Shown: positions 19,331 to 28,425, counted from the stretch's first letter. The stretch: DNA of 64,000 nucleotides from Gilvimarinus chinensis DSM 19667 (GCF_000377745.1 NZ_KB898706.1:757174-821173); one strand, 5' to 3'. The notes: generated by a model not told the origin, from the letters alone. Program-made: numbers and translations.

Positions 19331-20104
19331 CTAATTTACTGCGACGCCTATGGTCAGTGTCGCAGTGTATCCATCGCTTACCGAACCCTTGATGCTGACA
19401 AGCTGGCTTTCAATGCCATCGGCAAAAATGCCATCTTCAGCGCATGACCGCACCGGCGTGTTTTGTCCTTTCTCACCATACAGGTCAGAGTTATAAACGG
19501 CTTCGACGATGTCATCGGGAAACGCCAGTTGAGAGGTGGCGGTAGCGACCGAGGCCGTATCATTGTAGAGAAATACTTGAAAGTGGATGTGCGTTAGTCG
19601 CCCGGCATACCAACCGGGGAAAATAGTGTGGAAAGTGACTTCGCCGTTTTGATTTACGTCTTGAATTCCCCGGCAGAAGGTTTCGCCGATGGTGTTGGCG
19701 CCCGGTTGAGAATAGCCGGAGTAAAGCCCGTCTTTATCGCAGTGCCAGACGTAAATAGAAGCATAAGGAAAAGCTTCGCATCCGTTATTGATATCCACCA
19801 AATTAAATTTTAACGCGAGCGGAATGCCCGGTTTGTCTTCGTGAATAGTGCCGCGAACATAAGCCGAATTGCTCAGGATGACTGACAGTGGATACGGGCC
19901 TTCAGTTTCCTGCGGCATTAGCACACAGCTGCCTTGCTCAGTGCTAATGCTGGGGGAGCTGCTTGCATTTGCGGCCCCCGTGTTGTTACTGGCCGAGCCG
20001 CACCCTGCCAGTCTCGTACCAGCCAGCTTGTCATCTAACCTTTGTGACAGGTGACGAGGGCGGGGTTGTGTCAGGTTTAAATCGTTCTTTAGTTTTACAA
20101 GCAT
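19331..20104 (-). CDS. Intradiol ring-cleavage dioxygenase-like protein with lipobox
   Basis: A 257-residue protein whose C-terminal 190 residues match the catechol/protocatechuate 3,4-dioxygenase fold. The iron ligand pattern is present: a tyrosine in KDGLYSGYS, and a tyrosine plus two histidines in GWYAGRLTHIHFQV. Secreted relatives of unclear substrate are common. A lipobox-like LAGC lies at about residue 35, but the preceding segment (RHLSQRLDDKLAGTR) is polar instead of hydrophobic, so the signal peptide looks damaged although the frame stays open. The start at 20104 has GGAG upstream. Followed by nothing on the same strand; the porin gene lies 201 bases upstream. Confidence 0.78.
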   Translation of the reverse strand: MLVKLKNDLNLTQPRPRHLSQRLDDKLAGTRLAGCGSASNNTGAANASSSPSISTEQGSCVLMPQETEGPYPLSVILSNSAYVRGTIHEDKPGIPLALKFNLVDINNGCEAFPYASIYVWHCDKDGLYSGYSQPGANTIGETFCRGIQDVNQNGEVTFHTIFPGWYAGRLTHIHFQVFLYNDTASVATATSQLAFPDDIVEAVYNSDLYGEKGQNTPVRSCAEDGIFADGIESQLVSIKGSVSDGYTATLTIGVAVN

Positions 20105-20305
20105 AAGCCGCGCTCCACTTATTGTTGGCGATTTCAGCGTACGGAATTAGAGAAATAAGCCGAGGTGAAGTTCGTGGGCGCATGCCAGTTTTACAGTTTG
20201 ATACATTCGTATACTGAGTTTTCAGTTGAAAATGTGGTGGTACTTTTTGGTTAGTCAGCAACAGTACGTTGTCTTTTGGTTAACACTCAGTCAGAACCCT
20301 TTTGC

Positions 20306-21303
20306 TTAAAGAGTAAATTCCAGCGTAAGTTTTAGATACCAATCGCTCGCTATATCCTGATCGTAATCCACATACTCAATATTGGGCAGTAAGCGAAATT
20401 CGGGCGAGAGCCGGAACTCGCTACCCAGAATGTACAGCGTGGACTTTGACTCGGGGGAAAACGGCATATAGTCGATGTTTTCACCGCGCGCGCTGGGCTT
20501 GAGCAAACGGTCTGCTCGGGCGATAAGTGGCCAGGGTGTTGCTGAGGTTGAGGCGAACACCGAGAAGAGTTCAACATCTCCGGGGGTGTTGTCTCCGCCA
20601 CGTGAGTCGCGTTGGGTGTAATGTACGCCGATACGACTGGTCTCACTTTGCCAGCGCAAAAACACTTGTTGGGTGTTGGCGCTGGCACTGTGATTTTCAT
20701 TTTTTAGCTCATCCGCATAGAGTTCAAGAGATAACCGATCGGTTAATGTGAAATCGAGCGATGCCTGATATTTGGCCCGTTGGGCGTGGTCAATGCCAAG
20801 ACTGCCGCTGGTAGAGGTTGCCACCGCATATCGAACGTTATTGTTAAAGAAAGTGCCGCTTACGCCGAGGCCGAAAATCCGGCTGGTAATACCCTGTAAA
20901 TCCGGTGCGGTTTTCTCCAGTGAACGAACTTGCCAGAAGGATTCAATTCGTTGAAACGTCAGAGCGCTCTGCTTTCCGAAGATGATTTTATGCTGATGAA
21001 TATCCCATTCAAGGTAGGCATCTTTTAACTGGTTGCTGAAATCATCGTCCTCGGCAATATGATCTGGGCCATTGGTTTCACTGCGCAAGCGAAGGCTAAA
21101 GGGTAGGTTAGAGGGCGTTACGTCCAGAGTTAAATAGAGTCTGCGCAACCACAAGCCCGCATCATTATCCGCAGCATTAAGATGGTGTTTGGGATGGTAT
21201 AAACGTCGCCAAAGGCGATTAGCGAAGGGTCGATAGACCATTCGGCGCTAGCTTGTGAGCTGGCAATCGCAAGCAGAAAAAAAGGGGTGCGATATACCAT
21301 CAT
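20306..21303 (-). pseudogene. Outer-membrane porin-like beta-barrel, frameshifted near its N-terminus
   Basis: A signal peptide (MMVYRTPFFLLAIASSQASA) and the mature start EWSIDPSLIAFGDVYTIP lie in one frame from 21303. The barrel continues in another frame from KHHLNAADNDAGLWLRRLYL to the stop at 20306. The switch is at a short A-run (T-run on the plus strand) near 21188-21193; one extra A would join the two parts into about 331 residues. The body has alternating hydrophobic strands and aromatic girdles typical of porins (for example HKIIFGKQSALTF and LYILGSEFRLSPEFRL). Solute unknown. GAGG precedes the start. The strands are otherwise well preserved, so a sequencing error is quite possible. 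Confidence 0.7.
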
Positions 21304-21484
21304 TACCTCAACAACAAAGAACGGACCATTTAAGTATAGACGGCAACTGTTACTGATTATGTTGCCGCGCTGAGTTTGTGATTCTGGAGGTGATTGAAAT
21401 ACGCCCATACTGTGGGCCCGTATTGGCTAGCCCACCAAGCATGACTAAAAGTGTTAGTATCTGCCAAAACAATTATCTGAGTTC

Positions 21485-22378
21485 ATGGTTATGTTGGAGC
21501 GACACCACCTCACATTACTGCGTGCGGTACAGCGAGAAGGAACATTGACGGGAGCTGCCGAAAGCTTGCACTTGACGCAATCGGCGTTGAGTCATTCGGT
21601 TAAAAAGTTAGAACAGCGCCTTAATATCGAACTGTGGGAAAAAGAGGGGCGTCGCCTGCGTTTGACCGCAGCAGGTGAATACTTACTGTCGCTGGCTAAC
21701 CGCCTGCTGCCTCAGTTTGAGCACGCCGAGCAGGTGCTGCAACAAATGGCGGCGGGGGAGCGAGGCGCCCTGCGCATTGGTATGGAGTGCCACCCTTGCT
21801 ATCAGTGGTTGCTGAAGATTGTGGGGCCTTACCTCGACGCTTGGCCGGGTGTGGATGTGGACGTTAAGCAGCAGTTTCAATTTGGCGGGATGGCGGCATT
21901 ATTTGGTCACGATATCGATTTATTAGTCACGCCCGACCCACTGCATAAACCGGGCGTGGAATTCACACCGGTGTTTGATTATGAGCAGGTGCTGGTGGTT
22001 TTCAGCGGCCATCGGCTAGCGAAAAAAAGCCATGTGCAACCGCGAGACCTTGTGGACGAAGTGCTGATTTCCTACCCCGTGCCCATTGAGCGCTTGGATA
22101 TTTACAGCCACTTTTTAATGCCTGCTGGCATTGCGCCCAGGCAGCATAAAACCATTGAAACCACCGACATTATGTTGCACACGGTGGCAGCCGGGCGGGG
22201 CGTAGCGGCACTGCCGCGCTGGCTGGTGGAGGAGTATGCAGCCAGCTTACCCATTACACCGCTTCGGCTGGGCAACAATGGCGTTGCCAAACACATTTAT
22301 TTGGGGGTGCGTAATGCTGATCGGCAAACCGATTATGTGGATGCTTTTGTGAAAATGGCCAAGGGCGAAGATGGGTAA
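21485..22378 (+). CDS. metR: LysR-type regulator MetR
   Basis: A 297-residue LysR regulator. The N-terminal winged helix is at 1-65 (LTGAAESLHLTQSALSHSVKKLE), and the effector domain follows. The sequence is specifically MetR-like: RIGMECHPCYQWLLKIV, VDVDVKQQFQFGGMAALF, DIDLLVTPDPL and VAAGRGVAALPRWLV are hallmarks of the homocysteine-responsive activator of methionine biosynthesis. The ATG at 21491 would give the more usual start MLERHHL. metE, its usual neighbour, is not in the window. Divergent from the porin gene across about 180 bases. Confidence 0.93.
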   Translation: MVMLERHHLTLLRAVQREGTLTGAAESLHLTQSALSHSVKKLEQRLNIELWEKEGRRLRLTAAGEYLLSLANRLLPQFEHAEQVLQQMAAGERGALRIGMECHPCYQWLLKIVGPYLDAWPGVDVDVKQQFQFGGMAALFGHDIDLLVTPDPLHKPGVEFTPVFDYEQVLVVFSGHRLAKKSHVQPRDLVDEVLISYPVPIERLDIYSHFLMPAGIAPRQHKTIETTDIMLHTVAAGRGVAALPRWLVEEYAASLPITPLRLGNNGVAKHIYLGVRNADRQTDYVDAFVKMAKGEDG

Positions 22379-22484
22379 AGAGTTGAAAATGCGCTGGCGA
22401 GGGGTCTGGGGCCTCGCTATGGTTAGGCCCTGTTGCTTTTACATAATCGTTGCAATCACACAATAACAATTACAGGAGCTACCC

Positions 22485-23501
22485 ATGAAATACGCTATCA
22501 GCCTGCTAATGGCTTGGTCTTTCACCTGCAGTGGCCTCGCTGCTGCCGACACCTACACCGTTAAAAAGCACAACGATATTCACTGGGCCGACGCCGATGG
22601 CAAAGCGCTTAAGCTGGATATCTACACCCCCGAAACAGACGCAAAAGCCCGACCTGTGGTGGTAATTTACCACGGCGGCGGTTGGTTAATTAACGATGAA
22701 AGTGTGATGGATGCCATGAGCCAGTACCTGACTGAACACGGCGGTTATGTGGTGGCGAATATGAATTACCGCTTGCTGACGGATAATGGTAATACCACCA
22801 CCATGAATGAAATCGTCGAAGACGTGTTTGGCGGCCTGCTGTGGGTCAAGGCTCATATCGCGGACTACGGCGGTGACCCCAATCGCGTTGCCATTACCGG
22901 CGACAGTGCAGGGGGCCATTTAACCAGTATGATTTTAACCGCCGGGCGCAACCTGGAAAGCGACGGCTTTGCCGGTGACAGTTTGGGTTTTAATCCTACG
23001 TGGTTGCCAGAGGGTAAAACCGCGGAGCAAGTTGCCGCCGAGGACGGCTTAAAAGTACAAGCGGCAGTGGTGAGCTATGGTGCGTTTGATTTGCATGCCG
23101 CCGCCAAAGGTGGCTTTGAGTCGTCGCAAAATATGTTTTGGCAATTTGCCAATGCCGAAGCGCGCGGCATTTTTGGCAATGGTATTACCGTTGAGGTAAA
23201 CCCAGATTATTACAAAGCGGTGTCACCGCTTTATAACATTCCAAGCTCGGGTGAGTATCAACTTGCGCCGCAATTTCATCACGTGGGTAGCATGGATACC
23301 ACCACACCACCTAAAGCGGTGAATGCGTATGTCGATACACTACACGCCGCTGGCCAGCCTGCTACGATCAAAGTTTATGAGGGTAATAATCACGCCTATA
23401 TGGACACCGGATGTATTGAAGTGCTGGACAGCTGTTTTGATACTCATGCGGTGCCCGTGCTTAACAATGACATACTGCCTTTTTTGCGTGAGCACTTATA
23501 A
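22485..23501 (+). CDS. Secreted alpha/beta hydrolase (carboxylesterase, HSL/BD-FAE-like)
   Basis: A 338-residue exported esterase: cleavable signal peptide of about 21 residues (ends GLAAA), then a catalytic domain with the oxyanion motif YHGGGW (about residue 65), the nucleophile elbow GDSAGG (about 145), a likely acid in the GSMDTTTPP region and the histidine in GNNHAYMDTG. The HGGGW plus GDSAGG pair is typical of the hormone-sensitive lipase/family IV group and of bifunctional feruloyl/acetyl xylan esterases. The insertion between strand 6 and the acid is longer than usual. AGGAG precedes the ATG. Substrate unknown. Confidence 0.86.
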   Translation: MKYAISLLMAWSFTCSGLAAADTYTVKKHNDIHWADADGKALKLDIYTPETDAKARPVVVIYHGGGWLINDESVMDAMSQYLTEHGGYVVANMNYRLLTDNGNTTTMNEIVEDVFGGLLWVKAHIADYGGDPNRVAITGDSAGGHLTSMILTAGRNLESDGFAGDSLGFNPTWLPEGKTAEQVAAEDGLKVQAAVVSYGAFDLHAAAKGGFESSQNMFWQFANAEARGIFGNGITVEVNPDYYKAVSPLYNIPSSGEYQLAPQFHHVGSMDTTTPPKAVNAYVDTLHAAGQPATIKVYEGNNHAYMDTGCIEVLDSCFDTHAVPVLNNDILPFLREHL

Positions 23502-23636
23502 GCGTGCGGGTGTGTCCCGCGCCACGTGATTAAGTAAAAAAAGCGCAATGAAAATAGCGATTATCGGGCTTGGCTTCTACGCTTAGGTTATGCCTCCGGC
23601 GACAAATTATTCAATTAATTTCCCACGGAGGGCGCC

Positions 23637-24029
23637 ATGCCCGATACCACCCAAACACCTCATTGCTGTAGCATTATTCCGAATACGCCGGACCCGGTTG
23701 TATTAACCAAAAATACGCGGCGGGTGGAGCTGCACCTTCGTCGAGACGAGGACAACATCACCACGCTGCTGGCTTATGCGGGTGCCGCATCTTTATCGAC
23801 ACCCGAACGAGCGACGGCGCAAAGCCCTTATCAAAATATGGACCAGGCCATTGGGGCACGCCGGGCGATCATCCAGCAATTATTGAACGGCGATTTTCAG
23901 CTGCAACGGGAGGGATACCCTATCTGGTCGTTGCACGCCCAAAGGGATATAAAGCAAATGCGCAGCCTCAAAGTCCACTCACAAGTGGATTACCGCTTTG
24001 ACCCTAAAGATGTTTTTTTAGATTGGTAA
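23637..24029 (+). CDS. Hypothetical protein, 130 residues
   Basis: The ATG is preceded by ACGGAGGG, a strong ribosome site. The protein is soluble, with a mixed N-terminus (MPDTTQTPHCCSI), a helix-rich middle (NMDQAIGARRAIIQQLLNGDF) and a charged C-terminus ending FLDW. There is no signal peptide or motif I recognise. It stands alone between the hydrolase and an OmpA-like lipoprotein. Confidence 0.6.
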   Translation: MPDTTQTPHCCSIIPNTPDPVVLTKNTRRVELHLRRDEDNITTLLAYAGAASLSTPERATAQSPYQNMDQAIGARRAIIQQLLNGDFQLQREGYPIWSLHAQRDIKQMRSLKVHSQVDYRFDPKDVFLDW

Positions 24030-24230
24030 ATATTTTCTCGTAAAAGTTACATTCCTACCGTAAAGCTTGCGTGCTAACCCGCTGTGGTTGTCTCACTGTT
24101 GTGTGATTTTTGCCCGCTTCTCAGGTGAAGTTTGCGAGTTATCACAAAAACTCCTTAATTCTTCGGCATTTGTATGCCTTGGCACGAGTCTCGCTCTGTG
24201 ATCAGTATCACAACGAAACAGGAGCGACAG

Positions 24231-24899
24231 ATGAACAGTAAAGCTACATGGTTAGGTGTATCTCTTAGTGTATCGGTAATGGCATTGTCTGCCTGCAGCA
24301 ATACAGACACCGCACAAACCAATACCAATGCCGAAGGTGATGAATATCAATTGGTGAACATGCGCACCGAAAAAGATGTGCGTAACGTCAACGCCGCTCA
24401 AAGCGGTTACCACTCGGTGAAAGTCACTGACAGCGAAGCAGCGCAAGAAACCGAAGTCAGTTCGCGCGATCCTGCGCCAGCTCCTACGCCAACCTCTACC
24501 TCTTCTGACACTGAGGTTAGTGAGGTGCTGCCGGTGGAGAAAACGGTACAGTTTGAATTTGATTCTGCAAAATTGACACCTCTAGCGAAAACAGAACTTT
24601 TAAACCTTCTCGATGCTGCAGAAGATGCGGAAGGCGTCCCCGTACATGCCGCGGTTGATGGCTACACCGATGCAACTGGCCCCAGTGACTACAACCGAGA
24701 CCTATCCGAGCGCCGTGCCCAGAGCGTGGTGAAGTACTTGGAAAGCCAGGGTGCCGAGGTCGTTAAATGGCAAGTGCAAGGGCATGGCGAAGCTAGCCCC
24801 ATTGCGGACAATAGTAATGCAGCAGGCCGAGAGCAAAATCGCCGGGTAGAAGTTAATTTACTGAGCTCGCAAGAGCGTGAGCAACTCAGTGCTCGATAA
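24231..24899 (+). CDS. OmpA-family peptidoglycan-associated lipoprotein
   Basis: A 222-residue lipoprotein. Signal residues 1-21 end in lipobox LSAC (Cys22). A low-complexity Thr/Asp/Pro linker reaches about residue 95, then a C-terminal OmpA domain from TVQFEFDSAKLTPLAKTELL to NRRVEVNLL. It includes the peptidoglycan-binding pattern (DGYTDATG, then NRDLSERRAQSVVKYL, and NRRVEV). The ATG at 24231 is preferred because AGGAGCGAC sits right before it; the frame is open further upstream. Likely anchors the outer membrane to the wall. A hairpin separates it from the convergent DUF2780 gene. Confidence 0.9.
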   Translation: MNSKATWLGVSLSVSVMALSACSNTDTAQTNTNAEGDEYQLVNMRTEKDVRNVNAAQSGYHSVKVTDSEAAQETEVSSRDPAPAPTPTSTSSDTEVSEVLPVEKTVQFEFDSAKLTPLAKTELLNLLDAAEDAEGVPVHAAVDGYTDATGPSDYNRDLSERRAQSVVKYLESQGAEVVKWQVQGHGEASPIADNSNAAGREQNRRVEVNLLSSQEREQLSAR

Positions 24900-24940
24900 G
24901 AATGGGTAAGAAAGCATTTTCTGATTTTGTTTAAAGCAGA

Positions 24941-24964
24941 CGGGGGGCGCTATCGCGGCCCCCG
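24941..24964. terminator. GC-rich hairpin between convergent genes
   Basis: CGGGGGGCGC (24941-24950), loop TATC, then GCGGCCCCCG (24955-24964), paired with two single-base bulges. It lies between the OmpA-like gene and the convergent DUF2780 gene. There is no T-run, so it would not be a classical intrinsic terminator. Confidence 0.4.
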
Positions 24965-25014
24965 CTGTACATCATGAAGGTTACAGTAAGCCAATAACGA
25001 TTGAGCTTGTCAGT

Positions 25015-25461
25015 TTACTGTCCCCACAGAGAGCTCAGAGAACCCAAAAGTTCTTTGCCACCGTTATTGCCCACATAATCCAGAACGATAGGCGCAAACT
25101 GATTTACCATCGCGGTATCCATGCCCAATGAGTCGAACACAGTTTTGACGCTCTCCATGTTGGTAACCTGGCTGATGAGCTGCGAAGCAATTCCGCCACT
25201 GTTACCCACTGGCAGAATATCGCCTAAAACCGAAGTTTGGTCGTCTGACAGGTTGTTAGCGGCCATGGCCAATAGTGCTGAGGTACCGCCAGCCGCTTGT
25301 TCAGAGCTAACACCCAGTGACTCAGTTAAATTACTCAAAAGACCAGAGGGTAAGGCGCTTTCAGAGTTAGAGCCCAGTGCTTTATCCACATCTCCCATAT
25401 CAAAGGCGTTTGCAGTAACGGCAAAAACCAGCGACAAAAAAGCGATTAATATGTGTTTCAT
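25015..25461 (-). CDS. DUF2780 exported protein
   Basis: A 148-residue protein with a cleavable signal peptide (about 19 residues, ends ANA), followed by a helical domain with repeated Leu/Gly/Ser segments (GVSSEQAAGGTSALLAMAANNL, and GMDTAMVNQFAPIVLDYV). This matches the VcgC/VcgE-like DUF2780 family of gammaproteobacterial exported proteins. Role unknown; in relatives it is usually a lone gene, as here. Confidence 0.85.
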   Translation of the reverse strand: MKHILIAFLSLVFAVTANAFDMGDVDKALGSNSESALPSGLLSNLTESLGVSSEQAAGGTSALLAMAANNLSDDQTSVLGDILPVGNSGGIASQLISQVTNMESVKTVFDSLGMDTAMVNQFAPIVLDYVGNNGGKELLGSLSSLWGQ

Positions 25462-25655
25462 AACATCTCCATTGGTTGAAAGTCGGCCATTGTAACTAGT
25501 CGCAGGCTCATAGTAGCGTGATTACTCGCTCACGGCGGCTTTATTTTGCGTGGTTCAATATTTCCCCGCAATAGGCTGGGTGTGAGCCACAAGTCAGAAC
25601 TGGCGGATTATTCATGCTAACCTATGACTTTTTACCAAGTTAGGCTGGGGGATAA

Positions 25656-26591
25656 ATGTCACGTTGGTTGAAGTCGATAATTCTTGTAGTACTGGCCCCG
25701 TTGGCAGGGGCTGATGACACCGCCCCCGCATTGCAGTTGGCGTCGGTAAGCGCCCAAATAATGCCCTTAAACAGTGAGCAGCCGCTGTTTGAAAAGCGCT
25801 CTGATTGGGTTATGCCCGTTGCCTCTATTACTAAAGTGATGACCGCCATGGTGGTGCTGGACTCGAAGGCTGATATGGACGAGCGTTTAACCGTCGAAAA
25901 ACGCCATTTCCCCGCTGCCGCCAACGCCTACTCCCGTATTCGCCCTGGCTCAGCCGCCAAACGTTCGGATCTCTTGAAAATAGCCCTGATGTCTTCGGAG
26001 AACTACGCCGCTTATCTGCTGGCCTGGCATCACCCCGACGGCTATGACGCATTTATTGAGGCAATGAACACGAAAGCTCGTGATATAGGTATGCTCAACA
26101 CCCGTTTTGTCGATTCGAGCGGTCTGTCAGAAAAGAATGTCTCTACAGCCAGTGACTTGATGCGCATGGTCAAAGCCGCTTATCAGTACCCGGCTATTCG
26201 CGAAGCCAGTACCAGCTCCAAGCACGACGTTTGGTTCACCCAACCCGGTTACTCGCTGTATTACGCCAACACCAACCCTTTAGTTCGCAGCTCTCGCTGG
26301 GAGGTCGAGTTAAGTAAAACGGGTTATCTGACGGAGGCGGGGCGATGCCTGGTGATGGTGACTTCGATCGAGGATGAACCCGTGGCTATGGTTTTTCTCG
26401 ACTCTTTTGGTAAGCGTACACCCCTTGGGGATGCCGGGCGCAGTAAGCGTTGGATTACCTCGGGCTCGGGCAGCCAGATTGCCGGTGCTGCCCAGCGCTA
26501 TGAAGCCGAAAAAGCCGCCCAACTGCGTGATGCCGTCATGGCGAGCGATACTCGTGCGCTATCTACCGAGGGGGCGGCCGCCGTTCGTTAA
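25656..26591 (+). CDS. pbpG: D-alanyl-D-alanine endopeptidase PbpG (penicillin-binding protein 7 type)
   Basis: A 311-residue periplasmic serine peptidase that cleaves peptidoglycan cross-links. After a signal peptide (about 19 residues) the three penicillin-binding motifs appear in order: SITK (Ser57-Lys60), SEN (114-116) and KTG (221-223), with VTSIEDEPVAMVFLDSFGKRTPLGDA near the C-terminus. Length and motif spacing fit class C low-molecular-weight PBP7. The C-terminal 30 residues are Ala-rich, possibly a membrane-associating or linker tail. A short hairpin follows at 26649. Confidence 0.92.
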   Translation: MSRWLKSIILVVLAPLAGADDTAPALQLASVSAQIMPLNSEQPLFEKRSDWVMPVASITKVMTAMVVLDSKADMDERLTVEKRHFPAAANAYSRIRPGSAAKRSDLLKIALMSSENYAAYLLAWHHPDGYDAFIEAMNTKARDIGMLNTRFVDSSGLSEKNVSTASDLMRMVKAAYQYPAIREASTSSKHDVWFTQPGYSLYYANTNPLVRSSRWEVELSKTGYLTEAGRCLVMVTSIEDEPVAMVFLDSFGKRTPLGDAGRSKRWITSGSGSQIAGAAQRYEAEKAAQLRDAVMASDTRALSTEGAAAVR

Positions 26592-26648
26592 TCTCATTTC
26601 ATCAAATCAAAAGTGATGGGGCGGGGCAAGAGCTGCTATATTCCTTTC

Positions 26649-26670
26649 ACCGGGCCAGCCAAGGCCCGGT
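26649..26670 (+). terminator. Hairpin after pbpG, possible terminator
   Basis: ACCGGGCC (26649-26656), loop AGCCAA, GGCCCGGT (26663-26670): an eight-pair perfect stem followed by AATTATTG, which is AT-rich but not a T-run. It lies 58 bases after the pbpG stop codon and 57 bases before the GH5 start codon. Confidence 0.45.
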
Positions 26671-26726
26671 AATTATTGAATAACATCTATTTTAATAATA
26701 CTAAAGTACAACAAGAGAGAATCCCC

Positions 26727-27875
26727 ATGATCAAAACTCACCTGGCTTTGGTGTGCGTTTGCGCCTGGCTGCTCACGGCTTGCAACACGGTACCAGACGA
26801 TAAAACGCTGAATCAAAACCACGGCTTTACCGCCGCTCAATTAAATGCAGAAGAATTCTGGAATATTCCATACCCCACAGCCTTCGATACCGCGAGTTTG
26901 GCTAAGCCGCAAAGTCAGCTGCGTGTCGATAGCCGTTTGGTCGTCAACGAGCAAAACCAAAAGGTGGTATTGCAGGGGGTTAATATCGCCGACCCCGCCA
27001 AGCTCGCCTATAACGGCCAGTGGAGTGAAAGGCTGTTCAGCGAAATCGCCGCCTGGGGTGCGAATACCGTGCGCATACCTATTCACCCCATGGCGTGGCG
27101 GCGAGAGGGGCAAACTTGGTATTTCCAGCGTTTAGATGAAGCCGTGCGTTGGGCGAACAACAACAACCTCTACATCATTCTGGACTGGCATGTCATCGGG
27201 AATATTCAGTCCAACCTTTATCAGCATCCTATGTACGAAACTACCATGGCTGAAACCCGCAAATTCTGGCAGCAGGTTGCTCTGCGTTATCGCGGTGTGC
27301 CTACCATGGCGGTGTATGAGCTGTATAACGAGCCGACACACGATTTTATTGGCAATGGTGCTGAGTCTTTGGGAAAGGCGAGTTGGGAAGGGTTGCGCGA
27401 CATTCATGAGGAGCTGATAGATTTAATTTACGTTTATGATAACAACGTCATCCCTTTAGTGAGCGGGTTTAACTGGGCGTATGATTTGAGTTTTGTCCCT
27501 GACAAACCCGTGCGTCGTGAAGGAATTGCCTACGCCATTCACCCTTATCCGCAAAAAGCCAAACCTGCGGTAGATACCAAGCAGGCGTTTTTTGATGCCT
27601 GGCAAAAACAATGGGGTTACGTGGCTGAAAATTATCCCGTGATGGCCACTGAACTTGGCTGGGTACGTGAAGATGGCTATGGCGCTCATGTGCCGGTTAT
27701 TCATAATGAGGGCACTTACGGCCCGCGTATTATTGAGTTTATGGCAGCACGTGATATCAGCTGGACGGCCTGGGTGTTTGATCCAGACTGGTCGCCAACA
27801 CTGATTAATGATTGGGACTTTACGCCGTCAGAGCAGGGCGCGTTTTTCAAAAAAGTCATGCAGGCGGGCGAGTAA
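26727..27875 (+). CDS. Glycoside hydrolase family 5 lipoprotein (cellulase-like)
   Basis: A 382-residue lipoprotein with lipobox LTAC (Cys19). The TIM-barrel domain covers about residues 65-380: GVNIADPAKL at strand 1, WGANTVRIPIHPMAW at strand 2, LDWHVIGNI at strand 3, the acid/base Glu202 in YELYNEPTH, and the nucleophile Glu309 in VMATELGW. These are the GH5 signatures. It probably acts on beta-1,4- or beta-1,3-linked glucans or mannans while tethered to the outer membrane. The start at 26727 is preferred because GAGAG sits before it and it gives a proper lipoprotein signal; the frame is open upstream to 26676. It is single-domain, with no CBM or Ser-rich linker. Confidence 0.9.
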   Translation: MIKTHLALVCVCAWLLTACNTVPDDKTLNQNHGFTAAQLNAEEFWNIPYPTAFDTASLAKPQSQLRVDSRLVVNEQNQKVVLQGVNIADPAKLAYNGQWSERLFSEIAAWGANTVRIPIHPMAWRREGQTWYFQRLDEAVRWANNNNLYIILDWHVIGNIQSNLYQHPMYETTMAETRKFWQQVALRYRGVPTMAVYELYNEPTHDFIGNGAESLGKASWEGLRDIHEELIDLIYVYDNNVIPLVSGFNWAYDLSFVPDKPVRREGIAYAIHPYPQKAKPAVDTKQAFFDAWQKQWGYVAENYPVMATELGWVREDGYGAHVPVIHNEGTYGPRIIEFMAARDISWTAWVFDPDWSPTLINDWDFTPSEQGAFFKKVMQAGE

Positions 27876-27906
27876 TCGAGCTTTGCTAGCGAAGTTTCGT
27901 GCTTCG

Positions 27907-28425
27907 CTAGCCGGTCGTAATGGTTGTACGGCGTTGCAAGTACAGGCGTCGAATAGTGTTTAGGTTGACGGCAATTAACGTGATTTCCAGCAGGGTTAAA
28001 CCAATAGAGCCCACCAGAATATTGTTGGTTAACCAGCAGCAGGCGCCCAACAAAAAGCCAAAGCGCATCGCAATACCACTTAAGCAAAATACCGTGTAGG
28101 TGCCGATGCAGGTACCCAGAATAGGGAAGATGTCGTACCAAGCATCGGACAAATAAATCCCCCAAGCCAAAGATACCGCAATAAAGATAAAGGCCACCAG
28201 TTTAGAGCTGGTGTGCAGCGCAAGGGTGGTGCGTACAAGCGAAAGCAGCGCACTGGCTACGGCCGTGTGCGCGCCAAGCAGGGCGAAATGCAACGCATGA
28301 TTTAAATTCATGGCCACCATAATGCGTTTTAAGCGCAGATCATCGCGCTGGTAAAAACAGGCAATACCCAATGCAAAGCTGACAAAGCCCACGGCCTGGG
28401 CAAGGTCGAGTTCGGGAAGCGTCAT
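27907..28425 (-). CDS. YgjV family inner-membrane protein
   Basis: A 172-residue protein with about five hydrophobic helices. AVGFVSFALGIACFYQRDDLRLKRIM and NLNHALHFALLGAHTAVASALLSLVRTTLAL are the conserved start of the YgjV (Imp-YgjV) family; the rest (FPILGTCIGTYTVF, then LLEITLIAVNLNTIRRL) also fits. The frame is open to a TTG at 28461, but the ATG at 28425 gives the usual family N-terminus. Neither has a good ribosome site. Function unknown. Convergent with the GH5 gene. Confidence 0.82.
   Translation of the reverse strand: MTLPELDLAQAVGFVSFALGIACFYQRDDLRLKRIMVAMNLNHALHFALLGAHTAVASALLSLVRTTLALHTSSKLVAFIFIAVSLAWGIYLSDAWYDIFPILGTCIGTYTVFCLSGIAMRFGFLLGACCWLTNNILVGSIGLTLLEITLIAVNLNTIRRLYLQRRTTITTG

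Noticed and set aside
27716..28165. 149-codon minus-strand frame overlapping the GH5 end and YgjV
   Set aside because: It overlaps YgjV in another frame; the YgjV frame has the conserved membrane family sequence.
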